Assembly: GCA_050946195.1 (NCBI GenBank)
Contig: JBMNUI010000054.1
Coordinates: 1-11,686, forward strand
Reading direction: 5' to 3'
Source: UMGS1002 sp050946195
GTDB lineage: Bacteria; Bacillota; Clostridia; Oscillospirales; CAG-272
Length of the DNA: 11,686 bases
Within the stretch, counting starts at the first letter, position 1. Each line of letters starts with the position of its first letter. The notes beneath the pieces were generated by a model, which was not told the DNA's origin, made no database searches, and saw only the letters and a program-made list of their open reading frames with translations. Position numbers and translations under genes: made by a program. This document shows positions 1 to 6,735 of this stretch, in pieces.

Positions 1-1
1 C

Positions 2-355
2 GCCGACGTCTGCATTGTCGTGACCCGCTATTTCGGCGGGGTGCTGCTCGGCATGGGCGGGCTTGTCCGCGCCTATACCAAAACCGCCTCGGCGGCGCTT
101 GAGGCGGCAGGTATTGCGGTTTTTGAGGCATATTCCGAGATGGCCTTCGAGTGCTCTTATTCTGATTATCAAAGGGTAGTCTTTGAGCTTGCCGGTTTCG
201 ACGCGATAATCGACGGCACAGAGTACGCCGAAAACATCAAACTCCGCTTTGCCGTGAAAAAGGCGGTGGCAGATAAAGCCTGCGAGGCGCTGATGGCGGC
301 ATCCGGCGGCAAATGCAGGCCGGTCATCACCGGGGAGCGCTACGACAGCCGCTGA
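2..355 (+). CDS. YigZ/IMPACT-family protein (UPF0029), C-terminal part, 5' end outside window
   Basis: The reading frame is open from base 2, so the gene is truncated by the window edge; about 117 residues remain of a family usually a little over 200. The visible start reads DVCIVVTRYFGGVLLGMGGL, the hallmark of the YigZ/IMPACT fold (E. coli YigZ has VVVTRYYGGILLGTGGLV). The rest, with SDYQRVVFELAGFDAIID and a final strand before TGA at 353-355, fits the C-terminal ferredoxin-like UPF0029 domain. A GTG at 20 falls inside the conserved motif and is not a believable start. Bacterial members are cytosolic; eukaryotic IMPACT regulates the kinase GCN2, but the bacterial role is poorly defined. The gene ends 4 nt from the stop of the convergent sigE gene and has no terminator of its own. 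Family assignment is firm; function is not. Confidence 0.88.
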   Translation, partial: ADVCIVVTRYFGGVLLGMGGLVRAYTKTASAALEAAGIAVFEAYSEMAFECSYSDYQRVVFELAGFDAIIDGTEYAENIKLRFAVKKAVADKACEALMAASGGKCRPVITGERYDSR

Positions 356-359
356 CCTG

Positions 360-1073
360 TCATACCTGGCCGAGCATTTCGCTTCTCAGCTTTTTCAGTA
401 TCTTTTTTTCAAGACGCGATATATATGACTGCGATATGCCCAGAAGGTCGGCAACCTCCTTCTGGGTCATTTCCCTTCTTTGGTTGAGGCCGTACCTCAG
501 CTCTACGATAAGCCGCTCGCGGTCGCCGAGGCGCGAGACCGCGCGTAGGATCGCCTCGCGCTCCTCGCGCTGCTCAAGATTGTAGGACACTCCGTCCTCT
601 TCGCTGCCGAGAATGTCCGAGAGCAGCAGTTCGTTGCCGTCCCAGTCGACATTTAAAGGCTCGTCAATAGATATCTCGCCCTTTATGTTGCCGTTTTTGC
701 GGATGTACATAAGGATTTCGTTTTCAATGCAGCGCGAGGCGTAGGTGGCGAGCTTTATGTTTTTATCGGCGCGGAAGGTGTTTATCGCCTTGATAAGGCC
801 TACCGTGCCGATTGAAATCAGGTCCTCAAGCCCGGTTCCGGTATTCTCGAATTTTTTGGCTATGTAGACCACAAGCCTCAGGTTGTGTTCGATGAGGGTC
901 AGCTTTGCGTTCTCGTCGGTCTCGAGCCTGCCGATTATCTCGGCCTCGGCCTCGCGCGAGAGCGGCGCGGGCAGGGTTTCGGGACCGCTTATGTAGAATA
1001 TCCCCCGTGCCCTACGGCCTCTTTTCGACTTTATGTAATTAATGAATGAAATTATCCGGCCCAAAAACTTCAT
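360..1073 (-). CDS. sigE: RNA polymerase sporulation sigma factor SigE (pro-sigma-E)
   Basis: This is the 237-residue precursor of the early mother-cell sigma factor; the B. subtilis protein is 239. Residues 1-26 are a basic, amphipathic pro-sequence (MKFLGRIISFINYIKSKRGR) that in the family tethers the precursor to membrane. Alignment by eye places the SpoIIGA cleavage site near F26/Y27, in FYISGPETLPAPLS (YYIGGSEALPPPLS in B. subtilis). Region 2 spans about 60-130, with NLRLVVYIAKKFENTG, DLISIGTVGLIKAINTF and LATYASRCIENEILMYIRK. The block DEPLNVDWDGNELLLSDILG lies at 137-155. Region 4.2 carries the helix-turn-helix TQKEVADLLGISQSYISRLEKK at 203-224. The Shine-Dalgarno AGGTGG shares bases with the spoIIGA stop codon (TAGGTGG), 7 nt before ATG, so translation may be coupled. 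The stop faces the YigZ-family gene. Confidence 0.97.
   Translation of the reverse strand: MKFLGRIISFINYIKSKRGRRARGIFYISGPETLPAPLSREAEAEIIGRLETDENAKLTLIEHNLRLVVYIAKKFENTGTGLEDLISIGTVGLIKAINTFRADKNIKLATYASRCIENEILMYIRKNGNIKGEISIDEPLNVDWDGNELLLSDILGSEEDGVSYNLEQREEREAILRAVSRLGDRERLIVELRYGLNQRREMTQKEVADLLGISQSYISRLEKKILKKLRSEMLGQV
439..466. repeat. Perfect 9-bp inverted repeat inside sigE
   Basis: CCCAGAAGG at 439-447 and CCTTCTGGG at 458-466 are exact reverse complements around a 10-nt loop. The repeat lies in the part of sigE encoding the region 4.2 helix-turn-helix (MTQKEVADLLGIS), about 85 nt past the end of the convergent YigZ-family gene. No T-run follows on either strand, so it is not an ordinary intrinsic terminator. 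It may be a chance product of the codons used. Confidence 0.4.
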
Positions 1074-1084
1074 TTTACCACCAC

Positions 1085-1954
1085 CTATATATTGAGTTCT
1101 CCTGGTATTATGGCGCTGCAGCCCTCAGGCAGCGAGGAGAGCGGCATCGGCGCGAACAGCGCCGAAACATCAGACTCGCCGCGCTCGCCCGAGAGTATGA
1201 TTTTATCGGGCACAACTCCGAGCAGCAGCCTCTTTCCCGAGACGGTTTCGCTCGGAATTATCCTTATCCTGTTTGAGTATTTTACAGGGATATCGGTTAG
1301 CTTGTCGACCCTGCCGGTTATTACCGCCTGCCTTATCGGGTCGGGCAGGATGGGCAGGGTGGATTTTATGTCGGTGATGATTACCGGCTTCCCGCTTGCG
1401 GGGTCGCGCAGAATGTTGCCGGTATCGGTCATGCCGGTGAGCGTCACGCTTTTTTTGTCGAATTCGATTTTTACGGTCAGCATCCTGCGCGCCGACATCC
1501 GCTTGAGTATATTCCCGCTGCCCAGCGCGGTCAGCCCCGAGACTGCTGCCAGCAGCAGAAATAGCCATGATGAAATGCTGTCGCCGCCCTGCTGGAGCGG
1601 GAGGTCGAGACGGTTGAGCAGGTTGAAAAGCGCGGTCATAATTCCGCCGAGCGTCATTGAGATAAGCAGGTAGACAAAGACTTCCTTTATGAATTGCCCT
1701 GCGGTCTTGTTAGGCGAGTGGAAGGCTATCATGCAGATAAGCGCGCAGACCGCGATATCACACACAAAGAGTTCGATTTTACCGAAGGGCAGGAAAAGCG
1801 AGACGACCGAATAAACCCCGCCTACTATCGCCGCCGAGGTAATCAGCACAAGCCGCATGCGCCTTCGCAGAAACCGGGCGGTCAGGTACAGGCAGAGAAA
1901 ATCCATGCTGAAGTTTATCAGAAACAAAAGATCAGCGTATACTTCTTCACGCAT
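1085..1954 (-). CDS. spoIIGA: Sigma-E processing peptidase SpoIIGA
   Basis: SpoIIGA is the membrane aspartic protease that removes the SigE pro-sequence after engulfment begins. I start at ATG 1954 (289 aa; B. subtilis has 309) because the protein then opens MREEVYADLLFLINFSMDFL, matching the family start MKIYLDVIWLLNFCFDALLL. An AGGG lies 6 nt upstream. An in-frame start at 2035 would add 27 residues without family match and would cover the probable promoter. About five hydrophobic segments fill residues 5-146 (roughly 5-25, 35-55, 59-79, 89-112 and 124-146). The soluble domain follows with the catalytic motif TGMTDTGN, Asp about residue 177 (DSG in B. subtilis). Downstream lie DPASGKPVIITD and RIIPSETVSGKRLLLGVVPDKI, both typical. 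It is the first gene of the spoIIGA-sigE operon. Confidence 0.93.
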   Translation of the reverse strand: MREEVYADLLFLINFSMDFLCLYLTARFLRRRMRLVLITSAAIVGGVYSVVSLFLPFGKIELFVCDIAVCALICMIAFHSPNKTAGQFIKEVFVYLLISMTLGGIMTALFNLLNRLDLPLQQGGDSISSWLFLLLAAVSGLTALGSGNILKRMSARRMLTVKIEFDKKSVTLTGMTDTGNILRDPASGKPVIITDIKSTLPILPDPIRQAVITGRVDKLTDIPVKYSNRIRIIPSETVSGKRLLLGVVPDKIILSGERGESDVSALFAPMPLSSLPEGCSAIIPGELNI

Positions 1955-2202
1955 ACCAAGCCCTGCCTTGTGTGTGATGAAGCCCAAAGCCACCGTAATA
2001 ATTATACATTCCGGAATACTGCTTTTATGTCGCACCTTCTGGTCGGTCTGGGATTATTCCTCGGGTACCCGGTCGGGTTTGGTTGCCCAGCCTCGTACCC
2101 CGGATGAAAAACCGCAAAAATAAGAAATTGCGCGAATAAAAAGTATAAATTCCTCGTGCTGCGTATATTGTATGAAGGAAATGAAAAACGGGAGGTGTCA
2201 GA
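1955..2202. other. Divergent intergenic region between spoIIGA and dgt
   Basis: This stretch separates the sporulation pair (-) from the dgt operon (+). A GC-rich block of about 75 bp (2029-2105) sits between AT-rich flanks. It contains the 10-bp palindrome CGGGTACCCG at 2062-2071 and is bracketed by CTGGG (2048-2052) and CCCAG (2086-2090), which could pair around it. Similar strings CCTCGGGTACCCGG (2059-2072) and CCTCGTACCCCGG (2091-2103) form an imperfect direct repeat. The AT-rich part 2107-2190 probably holds the dgt promoter. TATA-like hexamers at 2144 and 2164 lack a convincing -35, so I do not place it. No tRNA or small gene with its own ribosome site was found. Confidence 0.5.
2001..2034 (-). 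promoter_or_regulatory. Probable spoIIG promoter with Spo0A-box-like -35 region
   Basis: Read on the - strand there is a perfect -10, TATAAT (2006-2001). Upstream, TGCGACA (2034-2028) matches the 0A box (TTCGACA in this orientation) at six of seven positions. Its GCGACA part ends 21 bp from the -10, close to the atypically long spacing known for the B. subtilis spoIIG promoter. At normal 17-bp spacing the -35 would be CATAAA, which is poor, consistent with a need for an activator. Transcription would start near 1994, about 40 nt before the chosen spoIIGA ATG. Spo0A control is inference from gene identity and this match. Confidence 0.5.
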
Positions 2203-3213
2203 ATGGAGTGTGTCCGCGAGAGACTGCTCAGGCGGGAGCAGCAGACCCTGTCGAAATACGCATTTCTGACTTCGGCCACGCGCGGGCGCGAGCATCCCTG
2301 CGAGCCCTGCCAGAACCGCACCGATTTCCAGCGCGACCGCGACCGGATAATCCACTCGCAGGCCTTCAGGCGCCTGGCACATAAGACTCAGGTTTTTCTG
2401 GCCCCGTCGGGAGACCATTACCGCACACGACTGACCCACACGCTTGAGGTGGCTCAGATCGCGCGGATTATCGCCCGGGCGCTCTTTCTCAACGAGGATT
2501 TGGCCGAGGCCGGGGCGCTGGGGCATGATTTGGGGCACACGCCCTTCGGACATGCCGGCGAGGCGGCGCTCCAGCAGTGCTATTCGCCCGACTTCACGCA
2601 TTACAAGCAAAGTGTCAGGGTGGTTGAAAAGCTTGAGAAGGACGGGCAGGGGCTCAACCTGACCTGGGAGGTACGCGACGCGATTGCCAACCATACCGGC
2701 GACATGGAGGCCTCGACGCTTGAGGGCTGTATTGTAAAATACGCCGACCGCATAGCCTACATCAATCACGATATAGACGACGCCTGCCGCGCCGGCATAC
2801 TGACAATCGAGGATATCCCGAAGGAGCTTAGAAAGACGCTCGGCGAGACACATTCGGAGAGAATCAACACCATGGTGACCGCCGTCATCGAGGCCAGCTT
2901 TGATCAGCCGAAAATCTCGATGATCCCCGAGATCAGGGAAACTACCGAGGAGCTGAGGCAGTTTATGTTCAGGAGCGTATACCTCAATCCCGAGGCAAAG
3001 CGCGAGGAGGGCAAGGCAAAGGCAATGCTCCTGCAGCTTTATGAATACTACATCGGGTATCCCGAAAGAATGCCCGAGCAGTATGTCCGTGAGATCGAGA
3101 AGGAGGGAGTGGAGCGCTGCGTTGCCGACTTCATCTCGGGCATGACCGACAGGTATGCGATTGAAAAATTCAAAGAGCTGTTCGTCCCCGAGGTCTGGCG
3201 GGGAAAACAGTGA
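2203..3213 (+). CDS. dgt: Deoxyguanosinetriphosphate triphosphohydrolase-like protein (HD domain)
   Basis: This 336-residue cytosolic protein belongs to the dNTP triphosphohydrolase family, which splits dNTPs to deoxynucleoside and triphosphate, and is of the short type common in Firmicutes. The N-terminal part contains RTDFQRDRDRIIHSQAFRRLAHKTQVF (39-65), the nucleotide-binding block. HD-domain metal ligands are visible: H79 in RLTHTLEV, H108-D109 in ALGHDLGHTPFGH, and D182 in KYADRIAYINHDIDD. The start is fixed by GGAGGTG 5 nt before ATG 2203. Only 21 nt separate its stop from dnaG, and a dgt-dnaG-sigA order is, as I recall, common in Clostridia, so it is probably the first gene of that operon. 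Substrate preference among dNTPs cannot be read from sequence. A 409-codon antisense frame covers the gene and is treated as a shadow. Confidence 0.94.
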   Translation: MECVRERLLRREQQTLSKYAFLTSATRGREHPCEPCQNRTDFQRDRDRIIHSQAFRRLAHKTQVFLAPSGDHYRTRLTHTLEVAQIARIIARALFLNEDLAEAGALGHDLGHTPFGHAGEAALQQCYSPDFTHYKQSVRVVEKLEKDGQGLNLTWEVRDAIANHTGDMEASTLEGCIVKYADRIAYINHDIDDACRAGILTIEDIPKELRKTLGETHSERINTMVTAVIEASFDQPKISMIPEIRETTEELRQFMFRSVYLNPEAKREEGKAKAMLLQLYEYYIGYPERMPEQYVREIEKEGVERCVADFISGMTDRYAIEKFKELFVPEVWRGKQ

Positions 3214-3234
3214 AAAAAAGGAGCAGGACACGGA

Positions 3235-5013
3235 TTGCTGATACCAAGAAATATAATTGAGGAGATTGCCCAGAGAAACGATATACTCGAGGTTGTCGGC
3301 TCATATGTAAGGCTGCAGAGGTCGGGCAGCACATTCAAGGGGCTTTGCCCCTTTCACAGCGAAAAGACGCCGTCTTTTACCATATTCCCGGCCGATAACA
3401 GCTTTTACTGTTTCGGCTGCGGTGCCGGCGGCGATGTGATAACCTTCATAATGAAGGCCGAGAACCTCGACTTTTCTGCCGCCGCCGAGTATCTGGCAAA
3501 CCGCGCCGGCATACGTATTCCCACAGGTCCCGATACTCATGCCGGCAGCTCAATGCCGCGGAAAAGGGTGTATGAGATTAACCTTGCGGCCGCAAGATTC
3601 TTCAGAGACCGTTTGTTTGACCCCGAGATCGGACAGGCTGCCATGAGGTATCTCACGGAGGGGCGCGGGTTGCCGATGGCGGTGATAAGGCATTTCGGGC
3701 TGGGGTATGCGCCGAATTCGTTTGATATGCTCGGGAATTATTTGAGGGGGCTGGGATACAGCACAGAGGAGCTTAAGAAATGCTATCTTGTCGGGCTCTC
3801 ACAGCGCACCGGCAAGCCCTACGACCTTTTCCGCAACCGGATAATCTTCCCGATAATAGACAGCTCGGGGAATGTCATAGCCTTCGGCGGCCGCAGCATG
3901 GACGACACGCCGCCCAAATACCTCAACTCCGCCGACACCCCCGGATTTAAGAAAAGCCGGAATCTCTACGCGCTCAACTACGCCAGAAAAAACTGTGCCG
4001 AGTCGATGATACTCTGCGAGGGATATATGGACGTCATCGCGCTGCACGCCGCCGGCTTTGAAAACGCGGTGGCGACCCTCGGTACGGCGATAACCCCCGA
4101 GCAGGCGCGGGTTATGGCGCGCTACACAAAAAAGGTTATTATTGCCTATGACAGCGACGCGGCCGGGCAAAACGCCGCCGACCGGGCGATGCGGCTGCTC
4201 GGAGAGGTGGGGCTTGAGGTAAGGGTGCTGAAGCTCAGCGGCGCCAAGGACCCCGACGAATACATAAAAAAGTTCGGAACAGACAAATTTCGTTTGGAGC
4301 TTGAAGGCAGCAAGAGCGGTTTTGAGCATAAATTCATTAGTATAATTGCAAAATACGATACAGAGACCGCAGAGGGCAAAATCAAAGCTGCCGGAGAGGT
4401 TTGCGAAGTTATCGCCGATGTCGGACAGAGCGTCGAGCGCGACGTGTATATTTCGTACGCTGCAGAGCGTCTCGGGCTTTCAGCCGAAAGTATTAAAAAC
4501 GACGTCGAAAGAATCCGGCGTCGGCGCGCCCGTAATTTAAGGCAGCGCGAGGGCCGCGAGGTAGTGAGCGCGGCAAAATATTTCGGCGATAAGGTAAACC
4601 CCGACGCCGCAAAAAATGTTGCCGCCGCCGCAGCCGAGGAGGTAATCTTAGGTTTGCTTCTTTTATACGATGAGTACCGGGACGCGGTCGGAAGGGGTGA
4701 GATCGAACTCTCCGAAAACGATTTTTTCACCTCTTTCGGAGGGCGGGTGTTTTCTTATGTGATGGAGCTTCACAAAAGCGACGAAGGTTTTTCCTATGCC
4801 GCCCTCGGCCAGTACTTTACCGCAGACGAAGCCGGCAGAATTCAAAGTCTCATCCGCAAGCGTTCGGAGCTTGACAACAACAACATCGAGATTCTAAGAA
4901 GCGCCGTACAAACGCTCATGGAGGAAAAGGCGATTGCCGACGCCGAACGGAGCGGGGACAAATTTGCGGTCATCAGGGCAAAGCGCGAGAAAGCCCGACG
5001 CGGCCAACAATAA
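3235..5013 (+). CDS. dnaG: DNA primase DnaG
   Basis: The 592-residue primase makes RNA primers at the replication fork and docks on the replicative helicase. The N-terminal zinc finger (CHC2) is complete, with C38, H41, C59 and C62 in GLCPFHSEKTPSF and FYCFGCGAGGDVITF. The RNA polymerase core follows with FRNRIIFPIID, VIAFGGRSMDD and PKYLNSADTPGFKKSRNLY. The TOPRIM domain has E262 in CEGYMDVIAL and D306 in AYDSDAAGQNAADRA. The last 130 or so residues are the less conserved helicase-binding region. The start is assigned to TTG 3235, giving MLIPRNIIEEIAQRNDILEVV, the usual primase beginning. No ATG or GTG lies in frame near the conserved start, and AAGGAG stands 11 nt upstream, with AGGA 6 nt upstream. 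A rare start codon fits a low-abundance protein. Confidence 0.97.
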   Translation: MLIPRNIIEEIAQRNDILEVVGSYVRLQRSGSTFKGLCPFHSEKTPSFTIFPADNSFYCFGCGAGGDVITFIMKAENLDFSAAAEYLANRAGIRIPTGPDTHAGSSMPRKRVYEINLAAARFFRDRLFDPEIGQAAMRYLTEGRGLPMAVIRHFGLGYAPNSFDMLGNYLRGLGYSTEELKKCYLVGLSQRTGKPYDLFRNRIIFPIIDSSGNVIAFGGRSMDDTPPKYLNSADTPGFKKSRNLYALNYARKNCAESMILCEGYMDVIALHAAGFENAVATLGTAITPEQARVMARYTKKVIIAYDSDAAGQNAADRAMRLLGEVGLEVRVLKLSGAKDPDEYIKKFGTDKFRLELEGSKSGFEHKFISIIAKYDTETAEGKIKAAGEVCEVIADVGQSVERDVYISYAAERLGLSAESIKNDVERIRRRRARNLRQREGREVVSAAKYFGDKVNPDAAKNVAAAAAEEVILGLLLLYDEYRDAVGRGEIELSENDFFTSFGGRVFSYVMELHKSDEGFSYAALGQYFTADEAGRIQSLIRKRSELDNNNIEILRSAVQTLMEEKAIADAERSGDKFAVIRAKREKARRGQQ

Positions 5014-5047
5014 ATCAGGACAAATAAAACGGCGGAATTCGCCTGAT
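5014..5047. repeat. Alternative stem-loops between dnaG and sigA
   Basis: The 60-nt gap between dnaG and sigA holds an outer inverted repeat, ATCAGG (5014-5019) with CCTGAT (5042-5047). A smaller inner one, GGCG (5031-5034) with CGCC (5040-5043), shares bases 5042-5043, so the two structures are mutually exclusive. There is no T-run, so transcription should continue into sigA. In E. coli the rpsU-dnaG-rpoD transcript is cut between dnaG and rpoD; a comparable processing role here is a guess. Confidence 0.35.
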
Positions 5048-5073
5048 AATACATAAAAAGGAAGGAACACAAG

Positions 5074-6597
5074 ATGGGATTCAACGGAAATGACAGGAAA
5101 ATAAGAGATGGTGAGGGGAACGGAGAAAAGGAACGTTTTCTTGGGGCCGACAAGGCAGAAGATATAATCGACAAACATGCGGATGGATACCCGGACGACT
5201 ATGACGACGGCGGCGGAGACAAGGACGAGCATGAGGATGACTATGATTTTGAATATAACGAGGATATAGACGGCGACAAAATCGACGGCGACGAGGTTTT
5301 ATCCGAAGACCAGGAATTTCCCGAGGACATCAGCGCCCTTGACGACGTCAATGCCGATGCCATTGTAGACGACAACCTGCTTTTTGACGACGATGACAGC
5401 CTTTTTGACGATACCAGCCTTCTGTTCGATAACGATATCGGCTCCGCGAGCATTTCAAGCGAAGGGGAGCATTCGGATGATGCCGACGACCGGTCGGGTG
5501 ACAAAAAAGACATCGTCGCCGAGCTGATAGAAAAGGGCAAAAAGGGCAGGCTTACCATCGAGGACCTTGACAAGGCCATAGAGTACCTCAATTATGACAT
5601 GGACCGCATTGACAAGCTCTACGAGGCACTCGAGGAAAACGGCATAACCCTGCCCGACGAAATCTCAAAGAAGGATATCAGCGAAATTCAGCAGGAGGTC
5701 GAAACCTACGGCGCCGGCGAAAACATGGAGCGCATGCTCCAGCAGGAGGGGCTGGCTATTGACGACCCGGTGCGCATGTACCTCAAGGAAATCGGCCGGG
5801 TTCCGCTGCTTGACGCCGAGCGCGAAAAACAGCTTGCTCAAATAATGGCAAACAGCAAGGACGAGGCCGAGCGTCAGGCCGCAAAAAACGAGTTGGTTAA
5901 AGCCAACCTGCGGCTTGTGGTCAGTATTGCCAAGCGCTATGTGGGCAAGGGGATGTTCTTCCTTGACCTGATTCAGGAGGGCAACCTCGGCCTGATGAAG
6001 GCGGTCGAGAAATTTGACTATCAGAAGGGCTACAAGTTTTCGACCTATGCCACATGGTGGATACGGCAAGCAATAACGCGGGCCATAGCCGACCAGGCGC
6101 GCACGATAAGAATACCGGTGCACATGGTCGAGACCATTCATAAGGTGTCGCGCTATTCGCGTCAGATGCTGCAGGAGCTCGGACGCGAGGCCACGGCCGA
6201 GGAAATCGGCGAGAAGATGGGTATGAGCGCCGATAAGGTCCGCGAGATAATGAAGATAGCTCAGGACCCGGTCTCGCTCGAGACGCCTATCGGCGAGGAG
6301 GAGGACAGCCATCTCGGCGACTTCATCCCCGACGACGACACCCCGGCGCCCGCCGACGCAGCGTCGGCTTCAATCCTGCGCGAGGTAATCGAGCGGGAAC
6401 TCCGCACGCTGACGCCGCGTGAGGAGCATGTGATAAAGCTCCGCTTCGGCCTATATGACGGCAGGACCCGCACGCTCGAGGAGGTCGGAAAGGAGTTTGA
6501 CATCACGCGCGAGCGTATACGGCAGATAGAGGCAAAAGCTCTGCGGAAACTCAGGCACCCGAGCAGGGCGCGGCACCTGCGCGGTTTTCTTGACTGA
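5074..6597 (+). CDS. sigA: Primary RNA polymerase sigma factor SigA/RpoD with long acidic N-terminal extension
   Basis: This 507-residue protein is the housekeeping sigma-70 factor. Region 1.1 is at about 147-195 (DIVAELIEKGKKGRLTIEDL onward). Region 1.2 is at 229-262 (DDPVRMYLKEIGRVPLL). Region 2 is at 272-345 with NLRLVVSIAKRYVGKG, FLDLIQEGNLGLMKAVEKF and KFSTYATWWIRQAITRAI, the group 1 signature. Region 3 runs from about 350 to 405. Region 4 is at 436-507 with LTPREEHVIKLRFGL and LEEVGKEFDITRERIRQIEAKAL. B. subtilis SigA has 371 residues; the extra length lies before region 1.1. By hand count, 49 of residues 26-143 are Asp or Glu, including the repetitive stretch LLFDDDDSLFDDTSLLFDND (102-121). 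A purine-rich AAGGAAGGAA precedes ATG 5074. I see no clear terminator after the gene before the next promoter at 6647. Confidence 0.96.
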   Translation: MGFNGNDRKIRDGEGNGEKERFLGADKAEDIIDKHADGYPDDYDDGGGDKDEHEDDYDFEYNEDIDGDKIDGDEVLSEDQEFPEDISALDDVNADAIVDDNLLFDDDDSLFDDTSLLFDNDIGSASISSEGEHSDDADDRSGDKKDIVAELIEKGKKGRLTIEDLDKAIEYLNYDMDRIDKLYEALEENGITLPDEISKKDISEIQQEVETYGAGENMERMLQQEGLAIDDPVRMYLKEIGRVPLLDAEREKQLAQIMANSKDEAERQAAKNELVKANLRLVVSIAKRYVGKGMFFLDLIQEGNLGLMKAVEKFDYQKGYKFSTYATWWIRQAITRAIADQARTIRIPVHMVETIHKVSRYSRQMLQELGREATAEEIGEKMGMSADKVREIMKIAQDPVSLETPIGEEEDSHLGDFIPDDDTPAPADAASASILREVIERELRTLTPREEHVIKLRFGLYDGRTRTLEEVGKEFDITRERIRQIEAKALRKLRHPSRARHLRGFLD

Positions 6598-6646
6598 GGC
6601 CGGACTTTTGTTGTGCGGATTAAACAGATATTGAGCAAAATTTCAC

Positions 6647-6675
6647 TTGACATTTCAATACATTGAGTGTAAAAT
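6647..6675 (+). promoter_or_regulatory. Strong SigA-type promoter for the lipoprotein genes
   Basis: A perfect -35 TTGACA (6647-6652) is followed after exactly 17 bp by TAAAAT (6670-6675), five of six matches to the consensus -10. Transcription would start near 6682, giving a leader of about 54 nt before the solute-binding protein gene. This makes the two downstream lipoprotein genes independent of the sigA operon. Confidence 0.85.
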
Positions 6676-6692
6676 AGGAAATAGAAACGTAT

Positions 6693-6728
6693 CTATATCC
6701 GGTGGCATACGGATAGAGCAAGGAGGAA
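6693..6728 (+). promoter_or_regulatory. 5' leader hairpin and ribosome binding site
   Basis: TATCCG (6696-6701) pairs with CGGATA (6710-6715) around an 8-nt loop; the flanking CT/AG bases extend the symmetry with one mismatch. The hairpin ends a few bases before a very strong Shine-Dalgarno, AAGGAGGAA (6720-6728), which stands 7 nt from ATG 6736. It could stabilise the 5' end of the message or be an operator at DNA level. It matches no riboswitch class I recognise. Confidence 0.5.
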
Positions 6729-6735
6729 CATTTTA

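Noticed and set aside
2041..2103. Possible tRNA or small structured RNA in the GC-rich block
   Set aside because: No T-arm GTTC-type motif, no seven-base acceptor pairing and no anticodon arm could be found.
1092..2107. Open frames on the + strand opposite spoIIGA
   Set aside because: They are antisense shadows; the - strand frame has the SpoIIGA start, membrane segments and DTG motif.
2249..2255. Exact Spo0A box TGTCGAA upstream of spoIIGA
   Set aside because: It lies inside the dgt coding region, about 255 bp from the probable spoIIGA start site. A 7-mer is expected by chance about once in 8 kb on two strands.
2002..3231. A 409-codon open frame on the - strand, longer than dgt itself
   Set aside because: It is the antisense of dgt, a clear HD-domain enzyme. 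Its translation has no family features, and long antisense frames arise easily in GC-rich codon usage.
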